From the NCBI RefSeq assembly GCF_958298935.1, contig NC_084922.1, positions 18,540,501-18,604,500 on the forward strand: 64,000 bases of DNA. The letters are read 5' to 3'. The number at the start of each line of letters is the position of its first letter. The stretch's first letter is position 1. The stretch comes from Phragmites australis. Taxonomy: Eukaryota; Streptophyta; Magnoliopsida; Poales; Poaceae. This document shows positions 9,156 to 19,800 of this stretch, piece by piece. A model generated the notes under the pieces. That model saw only the letters and a list, made by a program, of their open reading frames with translations, had not been told where the DNA came from and ran no database searches. The position numbers and the translations under genes are program-made.

Positions 9156-11705
9156 ATGGCCGGTGGGCACCGTCTCCAGCGTTCCGGCTCCACTTCCAGT
9201 GACGGAGCGCTGCCCGACGTCAGAGGGAGCCCAGTCGCTGCTGCATGCCAGCAGCAGCCGCCATCCGCGTGCGCGGTTTTTCCCGCTCCAGGGGATCAAG
9301 GCGCTGGGCCCTTCAGGGCCACCGCCACCGCTGCCGACTCACTTTCCGACCCCCAGCAGGTGGTCGGGACCCCGGCCGCTAGGTCCGCCTCTGGACCATG
9401 TCGGGTGCCACCTGGGCGCAGGCTCGCTTTCAGCGAGGCCAGCCCAGGGAGCGCGCTGCTTGCAGCACATGCTCTCCTTAGGCACCCGCCCGTTCAGGCC
9501 ACGCCGAACACTCCAGAAGGTCGGTGGATCCAAGATGTCGTTGCTTTGGTCGGCACTGCTCGTCGCCAGGTACAGGCCGGGAGTCCTCGCACCATTTCCC
9601 AGCATGGTGCCGCCAGAGTCGGCTCCTCAACGGGCAACACCCGCACGGGCCGAGGGGTCTCTAGGCAGAGTGCCGTCCCCCTAGCCGTATCTGAAGCCCG
9701 GGATCTTCGTTTGCACCTTGACGAGCGCAGGGGCCGCGAGGATGCCCGGGTTACTCTCGAGCGTCAGCGGGAGACCCGGCAGGGGGTCGGGGCAGAGGAC
9801 CAGGCTTCCTCTCTCCCGGCCCAAGGCCACCGGGGATCCCCGGCTCGCCGCCACTCGCCACCAAGGACCCCCGCTCGCGCTGCGGGGTACGGCACCGGCT
9901 GCCGTGCCTTCACCGCCGAGCTTCGCCGGGTCAGGTGGCCTTCCAAGTTCTGCCCCGAGCTGCCGGAGAAGTACGACGGGTCCATCGACCCCGTCGAATT
10001 CCTCCAAATCTACACGACGGCCGTCCAAGCGGCCGGAGGCAGCGAAAAGGTGATGGTAAACTACTTTCATGTTGCCCTGAGGGGCTCCGCCCGCTCTTGG
10101 CTTATGAATTTACCCCCAGGGTCTATCGGCTCCTGGGATGACCTGTGCCACCAGTTCGTGGCCAACTTTCAGGGCACGTTTACACGCCCCGGTTTGGAGT
10201 GCGACCTTCACGCCGTCCAACAGCAGGAGGGGGAGACGCTACGGCGCTTTATACAGCGCTTCAGCCAGGTTCGCAACACCATTCCTCGAGTGGCCCCCCA
10301 TGCTGTTATTGTTGCTTTCCGGCAGGGCGTCCGCGATGAGCGGATGCTCGAAAAGCTAGGTACGCACGAGATCGAGACCCCTGCGGAACTCTTCGCACTG
10401 GCCGATAAGTGCGCCAAGGCTGCGGAGGCCAGGGCGTGGCATGCTCCCCGCCCCACCTCCGACAAGCCAAGTTCTTCCCGCTCCGACAAGCGGGAAAAGA
10501 AGAAGAGGAGGAAGCGTGAGGCCGCTCCCGTTGAGCCAGCCCAGGTCCCCGCTCATAGGGTGCCGCAAGAGCCCGACCACTGGCAAGAGCGCCGGCCGGG
10601 TGTCGATCGACGCCCTGTCAGGGCCCCTGCTCGGGCTCCTCCTCGGGCCTCCGTACCCACAAGGGCCTCGGCTCCAGCAAGGGCCCCTGCTCCAACAAGA
10701 GCCCCGGCCCCCGGCCGAGTTCCTGCAACAGCGAGGGCCCCCGTTCCCGCGGGGCCCGAGCCAGGTAAATGGTGTCCCATACACCAGACCAGATGGCACG
10801 ACCTCACGGAGTGTCGTACGATCAAAGGACTCGTGGAGCAGCGCCAGAGGGAGCGCGACGAGTCCCGCGGAGGAGGCGATATTGAGGTCGCCCCCAACAA
10901 CGCCGAGCTCGGCTTCCAGGAGCCCGAGCATGCCGTCGCCTTCATCGACGGGGGCGCTTACACACCCTGCTCGCGTCGTGGCATCAAGGTCATGCGACGC
11001 GAGGTGTGCTCGGCAACCCCAAGCGAGGAGGCCACAAGGCCCCTGAGGTGGTCGGATGCTCCGATCACGTTCAGCATGGCTGATCACCCCGCCAGTACTG
11101 CAGCCGTGGGACGGCTACCTCTGGTAGTGTCTCCCACTATCTGCAATGTCAAGGTCGGCAGAGTGCTGATCGACGGTGGTGCTGGCCTCAACCTCCTTTC
11201 CAAAGAGGCTTTTGAGAAGCTGCAGGTGTCCTCCCGACGCCTAAAGCCGTCGCTCCCCTTCTGTGGAGTGACCCCCGGGCACTCCCTGCCCCTCGGGCAG
11301 GTTGAGTTGCCTGTCACGTTCGGGAGCCGGGACAACTTCCGCACGGAATGCGTCCTCTTCGATGTCGCGGAACTCCCTCTCCCCTACAACGTCATCCTCG
11401 GGCGTCCGGCGCTTGCCAAGTTTATGATGGCCGTGCATTATGCATACCTTACGGTTAAGATGCCCGGCCCCGCAGGCTCTATCTCTGTGATCGCCGACTC
11501 CGGCGGCGCCGTCTCCTGCGCTGAACAATCATACATGGCTCTGGTTTCAGCGCAGGCCGAGGTCGATGGCTCTACAGGGGGCCCGGGACCCTCTTCATCC
11601 AAACCCCAACTCGCCGCCGACACCTCTGTTCCAACGAAGGAGGTCGTGGTGGGCGAAGACGCTACCCAGGTTGTCCGTATCGGCAGCGACCTGGGCAGCA
11701 AATAG
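9156..11705 (+). CDS. gag-pro: Gag-protease polyprotein of Tat-type retrotransposon
   Basis: The first ATG after the primer site (9,156) opens 849 codons ending in TAG at 11,703-11,705. Residues about 262-425 form a Retrotrans_gag-type capsid domain ('LPEKYDGSIDPVEFLQIY', 'GSARSWLMNLPPGSI', 'ETLRRFIQRFSQVRN'). A basic region rich in Arg, Ala and Pro follows (about 485-530). A variant zinc knuckle, C-x2-H-x4-H-x5-C, starts near residue 538 in place of the usual CCHC. The aspartic protease motif 'VLIDGGAGLNLLS' is near residue 669, with DGG where many families have DSG or DTG. The product packages element RNA into cytoplasmic particles and processes the polyprotein. The RT region continues in the same frame after the stop, so the TAG either separates Gag-PR from Pol or is a nonsense mutation. 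Confidence 0.88.
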   Translation: MAGGHRLQRSGSTSSDGALPDVRGSPVAAACQQQPPSACAVFPAPGDQGAGPFRATATAADSLSDPQQVVGTPAARSASGPCRVPPGRRLAFSEASPGSALLAAHALLRHPPVQATPNTPEGRWIQDVVALVGTARRQVQAGSPRTISQHGAARVGSSTGNTRTGRGVSRQSAVPLAVSEARDLRLHLDERRGREDARVTLERQRETRQGVGAEDQASSLPAQGHRGSPARRHSPPRTPARAAGYGTGCRAFTAELRRVRWPSKFCPELPEKYDGSIDPVEFLQIYTTAVQAAGGSEKVMVNYFHVALRGSARSWLMNLPPGSIGSWDDLCHQFVANFQGTFTRPGLECDLHAVQQQEGETLRRFIQRFSQVRNTIPRVAPHAVIVAFRQGVRDERMLEKLGTHEIETPAELFALADKCAKAAEARAWHAPRPTSDKPSSSRSDKREKKKRRKREAAPVEPAQVPAHRVPQEPDHWQERRPGVDRRPVRAPARAPPRASVPTRASAPARAPAPTRAPAPGRVPATARAPVPAGPEPGKWCPIHQTRWHDLTECRTIKGLVEQRQRERDESRGGGDIEVAPNNAELGFQEPEHAVAFIDGGAYTPCSRRGIKVMRREVCSATPSEEATRPLRWSDAPITFSMADHPASTAAVGRLPLVVSPTICNVKVGRVLIDGGAGLNLLSKEAFEKLQVSSRRLKPSLPFCGVTPGHSLPLGQVELPVTFGSRDNFRTECVLFDVAELPLPYNVILGRPALAKFMMAVHYAYLTVKMPGPAGSISVIADSGGAVSCAEQSYMALVSAQAEVDGSTGGPGPSSSKPQLAADTSVPTKEVVVGEDATQVVRIGSDLGSK

Positions 11706-13450
11706 GAAAGCGCGCTCGTCGCCTTCCTCCGGGCTAACATAGACGTGTTTGCCTGGCAACCGTCCAACATGCCCGGGATCCCTAGGGAGGTGATCGAGCA
11801 TCACTTGGCCGTGCGTCCGGACGCCCGCCCGGTGAAGCAGAAGGTCCGGCGGCAGGCGCCAGAGCGCCAGGAGTTTATCCGCGAGCAGGTCAGCAAGCTC
11901 CTCGACGCCGGATTCATCCGAGAAGTCCTCCACCCCGACTGGCTAGCAAACCCAGTCATCGTCCCGAAGGCCAACGGCAAGCTTTGCATGTGCGTGGACT
12001 ACACCGACCTTAATAAGGCTTGCCCTAAAGACCCCTTCCTCTTACCTCGCATTGATCAAATTATAGATTCAACTGCGGGATGTGATCTTTTATGCTTCCT
12101 AGATGCAAATTCTGGGTATCACCAGATTCGCATGGCCATAGGGGACGAGGAAAAAACTGCTTTTACCACTCCGGTGGGGACTTATTGCTACATGTCAATG
12201 CCTTTCGGCCTGCGCAATGCTGGATCCTCTTTCCAGCGCGCTATCCGTATCACTCTTAACTCGCAGGTTGGCCACAACGTCGAGGCTTACATCGACGATC
12301 TCGTGGTCAAAACCCGAGACCGCGCCACCCTGCTCGAGGACCTTGCTGAGACTTTCAACAGTCTCCGCTCTACCCGCCTCAAGCTCAACCCGGAGAAGTG
12401 TGTCTTCGGGGTGCCGGCGGGCAAGCTCCTTGGTTTCTTGGTCTCTGGCCGAGGGATAGAGGTCAACCCAGAGAAGATCCGGGCCATTGAGCAGATGCGA
12501 CCCCCGGTTCGACTCAAGGAGGTCCAGCGCCTCGCCGGCTGCATGGCAGCCCTCGGGCGCTTCATCTCCAAGCTCGGGGAGCGAGGGCTCCCCCTCTTCA
12601 AGCTTCTGAAGAAATCCGGACGTTTTGACTGGACGCCGGAGGCCGAGCAGGCCTTCCGCGACTTAAAGAAGTACCTTACTTCGCCACCCGTGTTGGTGGC
12701 TCCCTCTCAAGGTGAGCCCCTACTACTTTATGTTTCGGCCACTCCTCAGGTCGTGAGTATAGTGCTGGTGGTGGAGCGCGACGAGTGTTCGGGGCCGGGT
12801 GCTGGGTCCCAGCTCCCAGAGGCCCCTGACCACTCACTTGTCCTCGTGGCTCCCCCTGGGCAAGGGGTCGAACCCGAGCACACTGCTCTTCCCAGCCAAG
12901 GAATTGAGCCCGAGTACCCGGCCAGCCCCGACCATGCCGCCGACCCTGGGGGCTGCGGCAGCCCCCCGAGTGGGGCCACCGTCCGGGCCCGCCGGATACA
13001 GCGACCGGTATACTTCGTCAGCGAAGTCCTCCGGGAAGCCAAGACAAGGTATCCCCAGGCGCAGAAGCTACTCTATGCCGTGCTCATCGCCTCCCGGAAG
13101 CTGCGCCACTACTTTCAGGCGCACAAGGTCTCGGTGGTTACCACTTATCCACTGGGACCCATTCTCCGGAACCGGGAAGGCACCGGGCGTGTTGTCAAAT
13201 GGGCGGTCGAGCTGGCGGAGTTCGACCTACACTTCGTCTGTCGCCAGGCAATCAAAAGCCAGGCGCTCTCCAACTTCTTGGCAGAATGGACGCCCGTCCC
13301 CTGCGTCGTCCCAGAAGAGATCTCTACCTATCCCGGGCACGACGTGCTCGGGTACTGGGTCATGCACTTCGACGGTTCCCTCTCGCTTAAAGGCGCAGGG
13401 GCCGGAGTGGTTCTCACCTCCCCAACAGGTGAAGAGCTCCGGTACGTGTA
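11706..13450 (+). pseudogene. pol: Pol part 1: reverse transcriptase and RNase H
   Basis: Open in the same frame as gag after the TAG at 11,703. The RT domain has '[18 protein letters not shown]', '[20 protein letters not shown]', '[16 protein letters not shown]' and the catalytic YIDD box at 12,288-12,299. A variable, Pro/Glu-rich insertion (about 12,780-12,990) separates RT from the RNase H segment ('[18 protein letters not shown]' to '[11 protein letters not shown]'). The product copies element RNA into cDNA and removes the RNA. There is no start codon of its own at the domain edge, so expression would need passage through the TAG or a separate start. The frame is lost near 13,450. Confidence 0.87.
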
Positions 13451-14030
13451 CAGTTGCAGTTCCGCGCATCCAACAACATGGCGGAGTATGAAGGTCTCAT
13501 CGCCGGCCTCCGGGCTGCGGTGGGGCTCGGGATTCGTCACCTCCTGGTCAAAGGGGACTCCCAACTGGTCGTCAACCAGGTATCCAAGGAGTACCAGTGC
13601 ATGGATCCTCAAATGGCGGCGTACGTGGCTGCGGTCAGGAAGCTCGAGAGACGCTTCGACGGCCTCGAGTTGCGGTACATCCCTCGCCGCGACAACGCTC
13701 TGGCCGATGAGCTCTCTCGCCTGGCCTCCTCACGTGTGTGCATCCCTGCCGGAGTCTTTGAAGAAAGACTCACACGGCCTTCCGTCCTGCCTGCCGAACA
13801 GGATGAAGGGGAAACCTCGAACTCAATTCAGGAGACCCCGACGGTGCCCTCAGTGGGAAGCCCCGTCAGGGCGCTACCGTCCGGCGAGTGCGCTGTGCTC
13901 GCCGAATGTTCTCAAGATGCCTCGTGGATGTCCGACATTCGAGGGTACTTGAAAGAAAAGTTCCTACCCGGGGATGAGGAGTCTGCCGAAAGGGTTGCTC
14001 GGCAGTCCAGACGCTATGCCATAGTAGATG
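13345..14030 (+). pseudogene. pol: Pol part 2: second (archaeal-type) RNase H, frameshifted
   Basis: A second RNase H domain is a hallmark of the Tat lineage. Its first strand, '[19 protein letters not shown]' with the catalytic Asp, is in the gag frame. From about 13,455 the match continues in another frame: '[18 protein letters not shown]' (Glu), '[14 protein letters not shown]' (Asp) and '[14 protein letters not shown]' (Asp). The shift is of the one-base-deletion kind, located at about 13,440-13,460. A second shift of the same direction follows near 14,030. All four metal-binding positions are present but cannot be made in one chain. Confidence 0.85.
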
Positions 14031-14039
14031 GGATCTCTA

Positions 14040-15159
14040 CCGGCGTAGCGCAGGAGGTGTCCTCCTGAAATGCATCTCTCAGGCAGAAGGCGGCGATCTT
14101 CTCGCTGACGTCCACGAGGGCGAGTGCGGTGGCCATTCATCGTTTCGCACGCTGGTCGGGAAGGCCTTCCGGCAAGGTTTCTACTGGCCTACAGCTCTCC
14201 AGGATGCTTTCGAGCTGGTTCGGCGCTGCAGGGCGTGCCAGTTCCATGCAAAGCAGATTCACCAGCCAGCTCAGGCTCTCCATACCATTCCCCTGTCCTG
14301 GCCTTTCGCGGTTTGGGGTTTGGACATTCTGGGTCCTTTCCCCCGAGCAGTCGGGGGCTATGCATACCTATATGTCACTATCGACAAGTTCACCAAGTGG
14401 CCGGAGGCGGTCCCAGTCATCAAGGTGACCAAAAACACGGTGCTCCAGTTTATCCGCGGCATCACCAGCCGCTTTGGCGTCCCGAACCGGATCATCACCG
14501 ACAACGGCACCCAGTTCACTAGTGCCTTGTTCGGGGACTATTGCGAAGATCTCGGCATCAAGCTTTGCTTCGCTTCCGTCGCTCATCCTCGGAGTAACGG
14601 GCAGGTCGAGCGCGCCAACGTGGAGATACTGAAGGGCCTCAAAACCCGGACCTATAACGTGCTCGCTAAGCACGGGAAGGGATGGGTAGACGAGCTGCCA
14701 GCCGTGCTGTGGGCCAATCGGACTACGCCAAGCCGCGCCACCGGGGAGACTCCGTTCTTCCTCGTCTATGGCGCCGAAGCAGTCCTCCCCTCCGAGCTCA
14801 CTCTGGGCTCCCCTCGAGTGCATGCATACTCTGAGGGTGAGCAGGAGCGGCAAAGGCGCGACGACGTGGACTACCTGGAAGAGCGCCGGTGGCGTGCCGC
14901 AGTCCGCGCGGCTCGGTTCCAGCAGAGTCTGCGACGTTATCGTCTGTGCCATGTCCGGGCCCGGTCTCTCGAGGTGGGGGACCTAGTTCTCCGACGCGTC
15001 CAGTCGCGCGAAGGAATGAATAAGCTGTCCCCTGTGTGGGAGGGTCCCTTCACCGTGATCGCGGTCCCGCGGGCAGGTTCTTTCAGGTTGGCGACGGAGG
15101 AAGGACAGCCACTCCCGAATCCGTGGAATATCGAGCATCTCCGACGCTTCTATCCGTAG
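14040..15159 (+). pseudogene. pol: Pol part 3: integrase
   Basis: The third reading frame of pol, ending in TAG at 15,159. The N-terminal HHCC zinc finger spans about 14,110-14,250 (two His near 'GECGGHSSF', Cys pair in 'RRCRACQ'). The DDE core follows: Asp in 'WGLDILGPFP', Asp in 'RIITDNGTQFTS' and Glu in 'HPRSNGQVERANVEI'. The C-terminal part ('VGDLVLRRVQSREGMNKLSPVWEGPF' to 'WNIEHLRRFYP') is the usual plant gypsy tail without a chromodomain. The enzyme inserts cDNA into the host genome. The core residues are intact, but it is cut off from the upstream pol by frameshifts near 13,450 and 14,030. Confidence 0.87.
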
Positions 15160-15334
15160 ATGGTCGTGCTCGCGACTCAGGTCAGTGAGGCCGGGGGCTT
15201 CTCCCCGCCCAAGCAGTCCGAGGGCTTCACCCCTTGGGTAAGTCGCTGTCGCCCAACCTTGTAAATATTGCACATTCAGTATTTCAATAAGCAATCGCTA
15301 TGTCAAAATATTTTTTTCTGGGTTCCGTATGTTT

Positions 15335-15650
15335 AATCTGTCTGGTGAGGTGCTCGGTTGTGCGAGAAAAAGTTTGCTCTCTCTCTTTTTCCCCGCTGAT
15401 AAAAGAATCCTGATCGGTATGCATGCGAGCAGTCGCCGCTGCCTTACGTCCGGCATGGTAGGCTGTGGTGTTCGGTGTCATGACAGGCTCCCGGGCACTA
15501 CCGAGTTTCGGGGTGCTCTGGGTAATCCCATCGCTCGAGCTGCTCGAGTAGTCCGGAGCTCGGGCCCCCGGAGCGGGCTGTCGGTGCTCGGTCTGGTTTG
15601 TCATACCCGGGCGCCACCAAACCATAGGACCTCTGGGTTATGCCTCTGCC
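15335..15650 (+). repeat. Internal direct repeat, block 1
   Basis: Starts with TTTAATCTGTCTGGTGAGGTG and includes 'GGGTAATCCCATCGCTCGAG', 'GTAGTCCGGAGCTCGGG' and a 'CCCGGGCGCCACC' block. The same order recurs at 16,088-16,430 with many substitutions and small indels. Confidence 0.7.
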
Positions 15651-16087
15651 CGCTCTTGTCCGCCGGTTTGGGTGTTCGAGAGGTCTCAGGTCGAAAACGA
15701 GAGCAGTCTATAGCAAGTACCGCACTAACAGAGCGCACCAGACAAAGAAATCCTATTTTTTCTCTTAAGTCACAGGCTGGCGATCGTGAGCAGCTCGGCC
15801 GCGAAGGCTTCAATGCCCCGGTCTCTGGTCGACCCCAAGGGTCCTCGGGTGGTCCTACCACTTAGGCTTGGGTGGTCGAGATCACCCGACCCTAGGAGCC
15901 CCGTACGCCTCCGAGCGCTCGGGCGCCCCGTTGAAAGAATTAAGTTCCCGGGCACCCGAGCTCGAAGCACATCCCTCCTGGATCGGTGGGCCGGAAGGCC
16001 GACAGCTGTCCGGTGAGTGGTTATATTCAGACAAGTCTGCTTTCAGTAAATTCATGTTCTCGAGTCATTCTCGGGGGCTCTCGCGCC

Positions 16088-16430
16088 TTAATCTGTTCGG
16101 TGAGGTGGTCTCCTCGCATGCAAAAACCCTGCCGCGTGTCTACTTTTTCCCAGAACGACAGAGCGATTTGCAGAAAAGAGTAGCGCGCGTGCGATAATGT
16201 CTAACCGAAGCCCTTCGTGGTGGTCGTGGTGTTCGGTCCGCTTTTAAGGACCCCGAGCACTACCGAGTCCTCAGGTACCCTGGGTAATCCTATCGCTCGA
16301 GCCACTCGGGTAGTCCGGAGCTCAGGTCTCGGGGGTGGGCTGTCAGTGCTCGGTCCGGCCCGTTTTAAGCCCGGGCACCACCGGACCGCGAGGACTCTTG
16401 GTCACATTCTCGCCCGCACGCGTCTCCCTT
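16088..16430 (+). repeat. Internal direct repeat, block 2
   Basis: Diverged copy of block 1: 'TTAATCTGTTCGGTGAGGTG', 'GGGTAATCCTATCGCTCGAG', 'GTAGTCCGGAGCTCAGG' and 'CCCGGGCACCACCGG' in the same order. The two blocks are about 750 bp apart, so the spacer grew by duplication before this insertion. The divergence greatly exceeds that of the LTRs. Confidence 0.7.
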
Positions 16431-16814
16431 CTACTAACTGAGTGGTCGCAAAGTGAAAAAATGTTCATTAGGCACGGCGTGTTCCGAGCGGGATCGATCT
16501 ATCTCCCGGGCAAGGGAGTTTGTCTTCGTTTCTTAACTTAGGCAATGCAGACTCGCGAGAGCTCGAAGGCCGACTGTGCCAGCAACAGCGATCAAGACAA
16601 CTTCATCCTCGGGGACGGGAAGGTCGGGAACGGCCCGACTGAGTACTCCCTGGGACTTCAAAGTAAAGCACCAGAAGAAGCACCAAACACTTAGAGAAAC
16701 TGGAGTTGCGAGCCCAAGGAAAAACTGCCATTTAATATTCACAGGATATATACAAGGCATTTTCTAAGGGTTCACTCCTACATCTACAACAAAAGAGAAA
16801 AGGGTACAAAAGGC

Positions 16815-19800
16815 CTAGTCGGCGGCAGAAGCGTCGGCTGAATCCTCCGAGTCGTCCCCGGGGGCTGGCGGCGGTGGCACTTCTCGCCTGAAGCCGGCCA
16901 CCACCTCGGCGGCGGTGCTCCGGACCGCTGCCCGGGCAGCCTCTCCCTCAGCCTCGACCACTCCCTCTCGCGCTGGCTCCAGCGGGAAGTTTGGGTCCCT
17001 GCTTCGGTAACAGGCCAGAACGTGCTCGGCCACTGCATGTGCCAAGCCACGTCCCTCCCGGGCGGCGAGTTCCTGGACCGCCCAAGGCAGGGCCTCGAGG
17101 CGCTCGCAGACCTGCTGCAGCCCCAACACTTGTCGTGCGGGGGCGTCGCCCTTCTTGTCGTCAACGAGCCGTCCGACACCACTTTTCTCTACGGCCCGCC
17201 GCATCCACCGGAGTATGTCGTCCAGCATATGCTCAAGGTTGACCCGCGAGACAAAGGCGGTCTCGATTTTCTCCTTGGCGTCCCGCAGCTGTGCCTCGAG
17301 TCCCTGGTCCCCGACCGGACCGGAAGAACTACCAACTGCTGCGGGGGCGGCAGCCTGCTTCGTCTTGGCCACCATCTCGGACAAAGCGCGTTCGCGGGCG
17401 GCCAGTTCTGCCTCGTGCTTCGCGTTCTGCTCCGCCCTGATCGCCATGGCCGCCGCCGTCGAGACAGCTTCACCCTCTCAACGACTCAGTTCGCCTTCTC
17501 GGCGACTCAGCTTATCCTCCCGCCGGGCCAGCACATCCTCCTGCTGGGCCACCAAATCCTCCCGGGCACCGAGATCCGACGCCGATAGCTCATTGTCCAC
17601 CTCCCGGATGGAGACGTCCTCCTCCCAGTGCTTGATTTCTTCTCTGATCTTCCGGAGGTCGTCTTCCCAGCGATGGAGGTCGGCGCGCGTCTTCTCGGCC
17701 ACGCCCTCCCGGCGGGTCAGCTCGGCTTGCCGCTCCTCCGCCGCCTGCTCCCGAGTTGCGACTGCCGCCTCCCTCTCCTGCGCCTGCCCCATCCTGACAA
17801 GGGCCTCGGTAGCTTGCTGCCTCGACGCCTCAGCCAGGCGGGCGGCGTCTTCTCGCTCCCGCGCGGCTTCTGCCCGCGCGGTCTTCGAAACTTCCTGTTC
17901 CCGCGTGACTTCCGCGCGGATATCTTTTAGGAGCTTCTGCTCCCGCGCGGCCGCCACACGGGCCTCCTCCTGGGCGCCCACCAGCTGCGCCTTCTCGAAA
18001 GACAGGCGGGCGCGCTCGGTCTCGAGCTCCCCCTCCTTGGCCTCCACCGCTGCGCCCAGCCGCCCGACCGCTACTTGGACGCCTTCAATGGCGGCCAGGA
18101 AAGGATCGGCGGGCTGGCCGGGCACCGGTGGGGCCCATGCTTCTCCGCAGAGTGCCTCCAGGGGGGCCGAGCTCTCTGCAGGGCCCTGCGCTGCCATCCG
18201 CCCCGGGCTCTGCCTACCCGAGGTAGGCTCCGCCGGCGCCGAAGACTCGGACGGCGGCCGCATTCCCGCATCGGCCGCCCTGTCCGCCGGCACCGGCAAA
18301 GCGTCCGCCTCCACCGTCATCCGCCCCGGGCTCTCCGCGTCCGGGGTAGGTTCCGCTGGCGCCAAGGATCCGGACGTTTGCTCCGTCCTCCTCTCGGACT
18401 CCGCCTCTGTGTCTCTCCCGCTGGCCGCCACGACGATTGGCGCCTCCACCGTTCCGGTGCCCGCCTCCGTCGGAACGGCAGGCGGGCTCGGCTCTGGTCC
18501 CGGCGCCCGCTCTTTCTCCGTCGCAGTGGCGCCTGCGGCCGGCCTACGGGAGACAAATGAAAAAAGCTGAAGCTTAGTTCGGGCCAGGAATGCCCATGGA
18601 AAAGCAAGAAGGAAGACTCACCGATACCGCCATTTGGCTGCTGGGAGCCTGATGTCCGGGTCCAGCGCCGTCGGTCCGGACTCCTCCCGCCGCCTCTTCC
18701 GCTGGGGGCTCGCCTGAACCGCTGCGCGGGCCTCGGGCGCCGTCGTGCGGGCCTCGGGTGCCGCCGCGTGGGTCTCGGTTTCCGCCATGCGGGTCGCGGG
18801 CTCCGGTGCGGGCCCCATCCGCACCAGCCACGGCTCCAGCACCGGAAATGCCGCCGCTGCCGTTGGCGACGGCGGAGAGTTCGGCACCAAGATCAGGGCC
18901 CAGGGACGCTTTCCCCGATCTCCCGGCGCCACCTCCTCAACGACTTCAGTGGCGCCCTCCTCTCTGGCACGGCGGCTGCTGCTTGCGGCGGCCCCGTCGC
19001 CAGCCCGCGCCGACCTAGCAGTAGTCTCCTCGCCCAGTAGCTCCTCTAGCCCGGGGAGTTCGGAGGCCTCGGGACTTCGGCTTCTTGGCCGGTCCACGAG
19101 CCCCTGGGCATCAAACTCCGGCAGCCCCGCCATGATGGCCACCCGGTTAGGGTTGGCGCAGAGCGCCATCTCCGGCCACGGGAGCTCCGTCCGGCTCATG
19201 TCCTCCGTTCCAGTGATCACCCTTGTCATCCCCCGCAATTCCGCCTGCCCCAGATCCCAGCTCGCGCCGATCTGGGTCCTGGTGATGTCCTCCGGCCCGG
19301 TATAAAACCAGCTCGGCCGGGCCCGCTCTCGCAAGGGCGCCAGCCGGTGGCGCAGGAAGTCCACGACCACCATGACGGAGGTCAACCCGGACTCGCGTAA
19401 TTCCAGGATGCGCTCCAGCACCGGCTTCAGCCTCGCGTCTTCCGGCGGCGACGCCTCCCACGTCGATCGCCGAGGTTCCGCCGCCGCCTCCGGCAACTCG
19501 AGGCGCTCATGGGGGTCGACGTCGATGAAGAACCAGTCCCGTCGCCACTCCTCCCACTTGCTGCGCAGCACCTGGGGAATGTAACGATCCCCCAGGCCGT
19601 CCCGGAGCCGAAGGTTGCAGCACCCCGCGACGTCCGCCGTGGAGTGCCCCCTCTTCTTCCCCACCGGTCGAAGGACGAAAAAATGGCGAAGCAGCGTCGC
19701 CGACGGCAACACCCCCACGAACATTTCGCAGAGATGCGCGAAAGTCGCCAACACCACCACGGAGTTAGGGCTTAGGTGCACTAATTGAATACCGTACGTC

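Larger units (their letters stand above)
15160..16814 (+). other. Non-coding spacer between pol and antisense gene
   Basis: About 1.65 kb with no conserved coding region. It contains two diverged direct repeats (listed separately) and a GC-rich middle part. Short open frames here are repeat translations and do not resemble known proteins. Confidence 0.6.

Noticed and set aside
10356..11087. 243-codon frame antisense to gag
   Set aside because: It lies opposite a clearly conserved Gag/protease reading frame in GC-rich DNA; its translation is a Gly/Arg/Pro shadow.
11703..11705. Programmed stop readthrough as an established fact
   Set aside because: The following bases (GAAAGC) do not match the known CAA-UUA type readthrough context, and simple nonsense mutation is as likely; kept only as a question.
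14368..14952. 194-codon frame antisense to integrase
   Set aside because: The plus strand holds the DDE integrase core with correct spacing; the antisense text has no family features.
14040..15159. Chromovirus (CRM/Tekay) classification
   Set aside because: The integrase C-terminus lacks a chromodomain and a second RNase H domain is present, both pointing to the Tat lineage.
17155..18570. 471-codon plus-strand frame, Ser/Arg/Ala-rich
   Set aside because: It is the complement of the Glu/Arg/Ala coiled coil on the minus strand; the minus strand has intron signals and family matches, this one has none.
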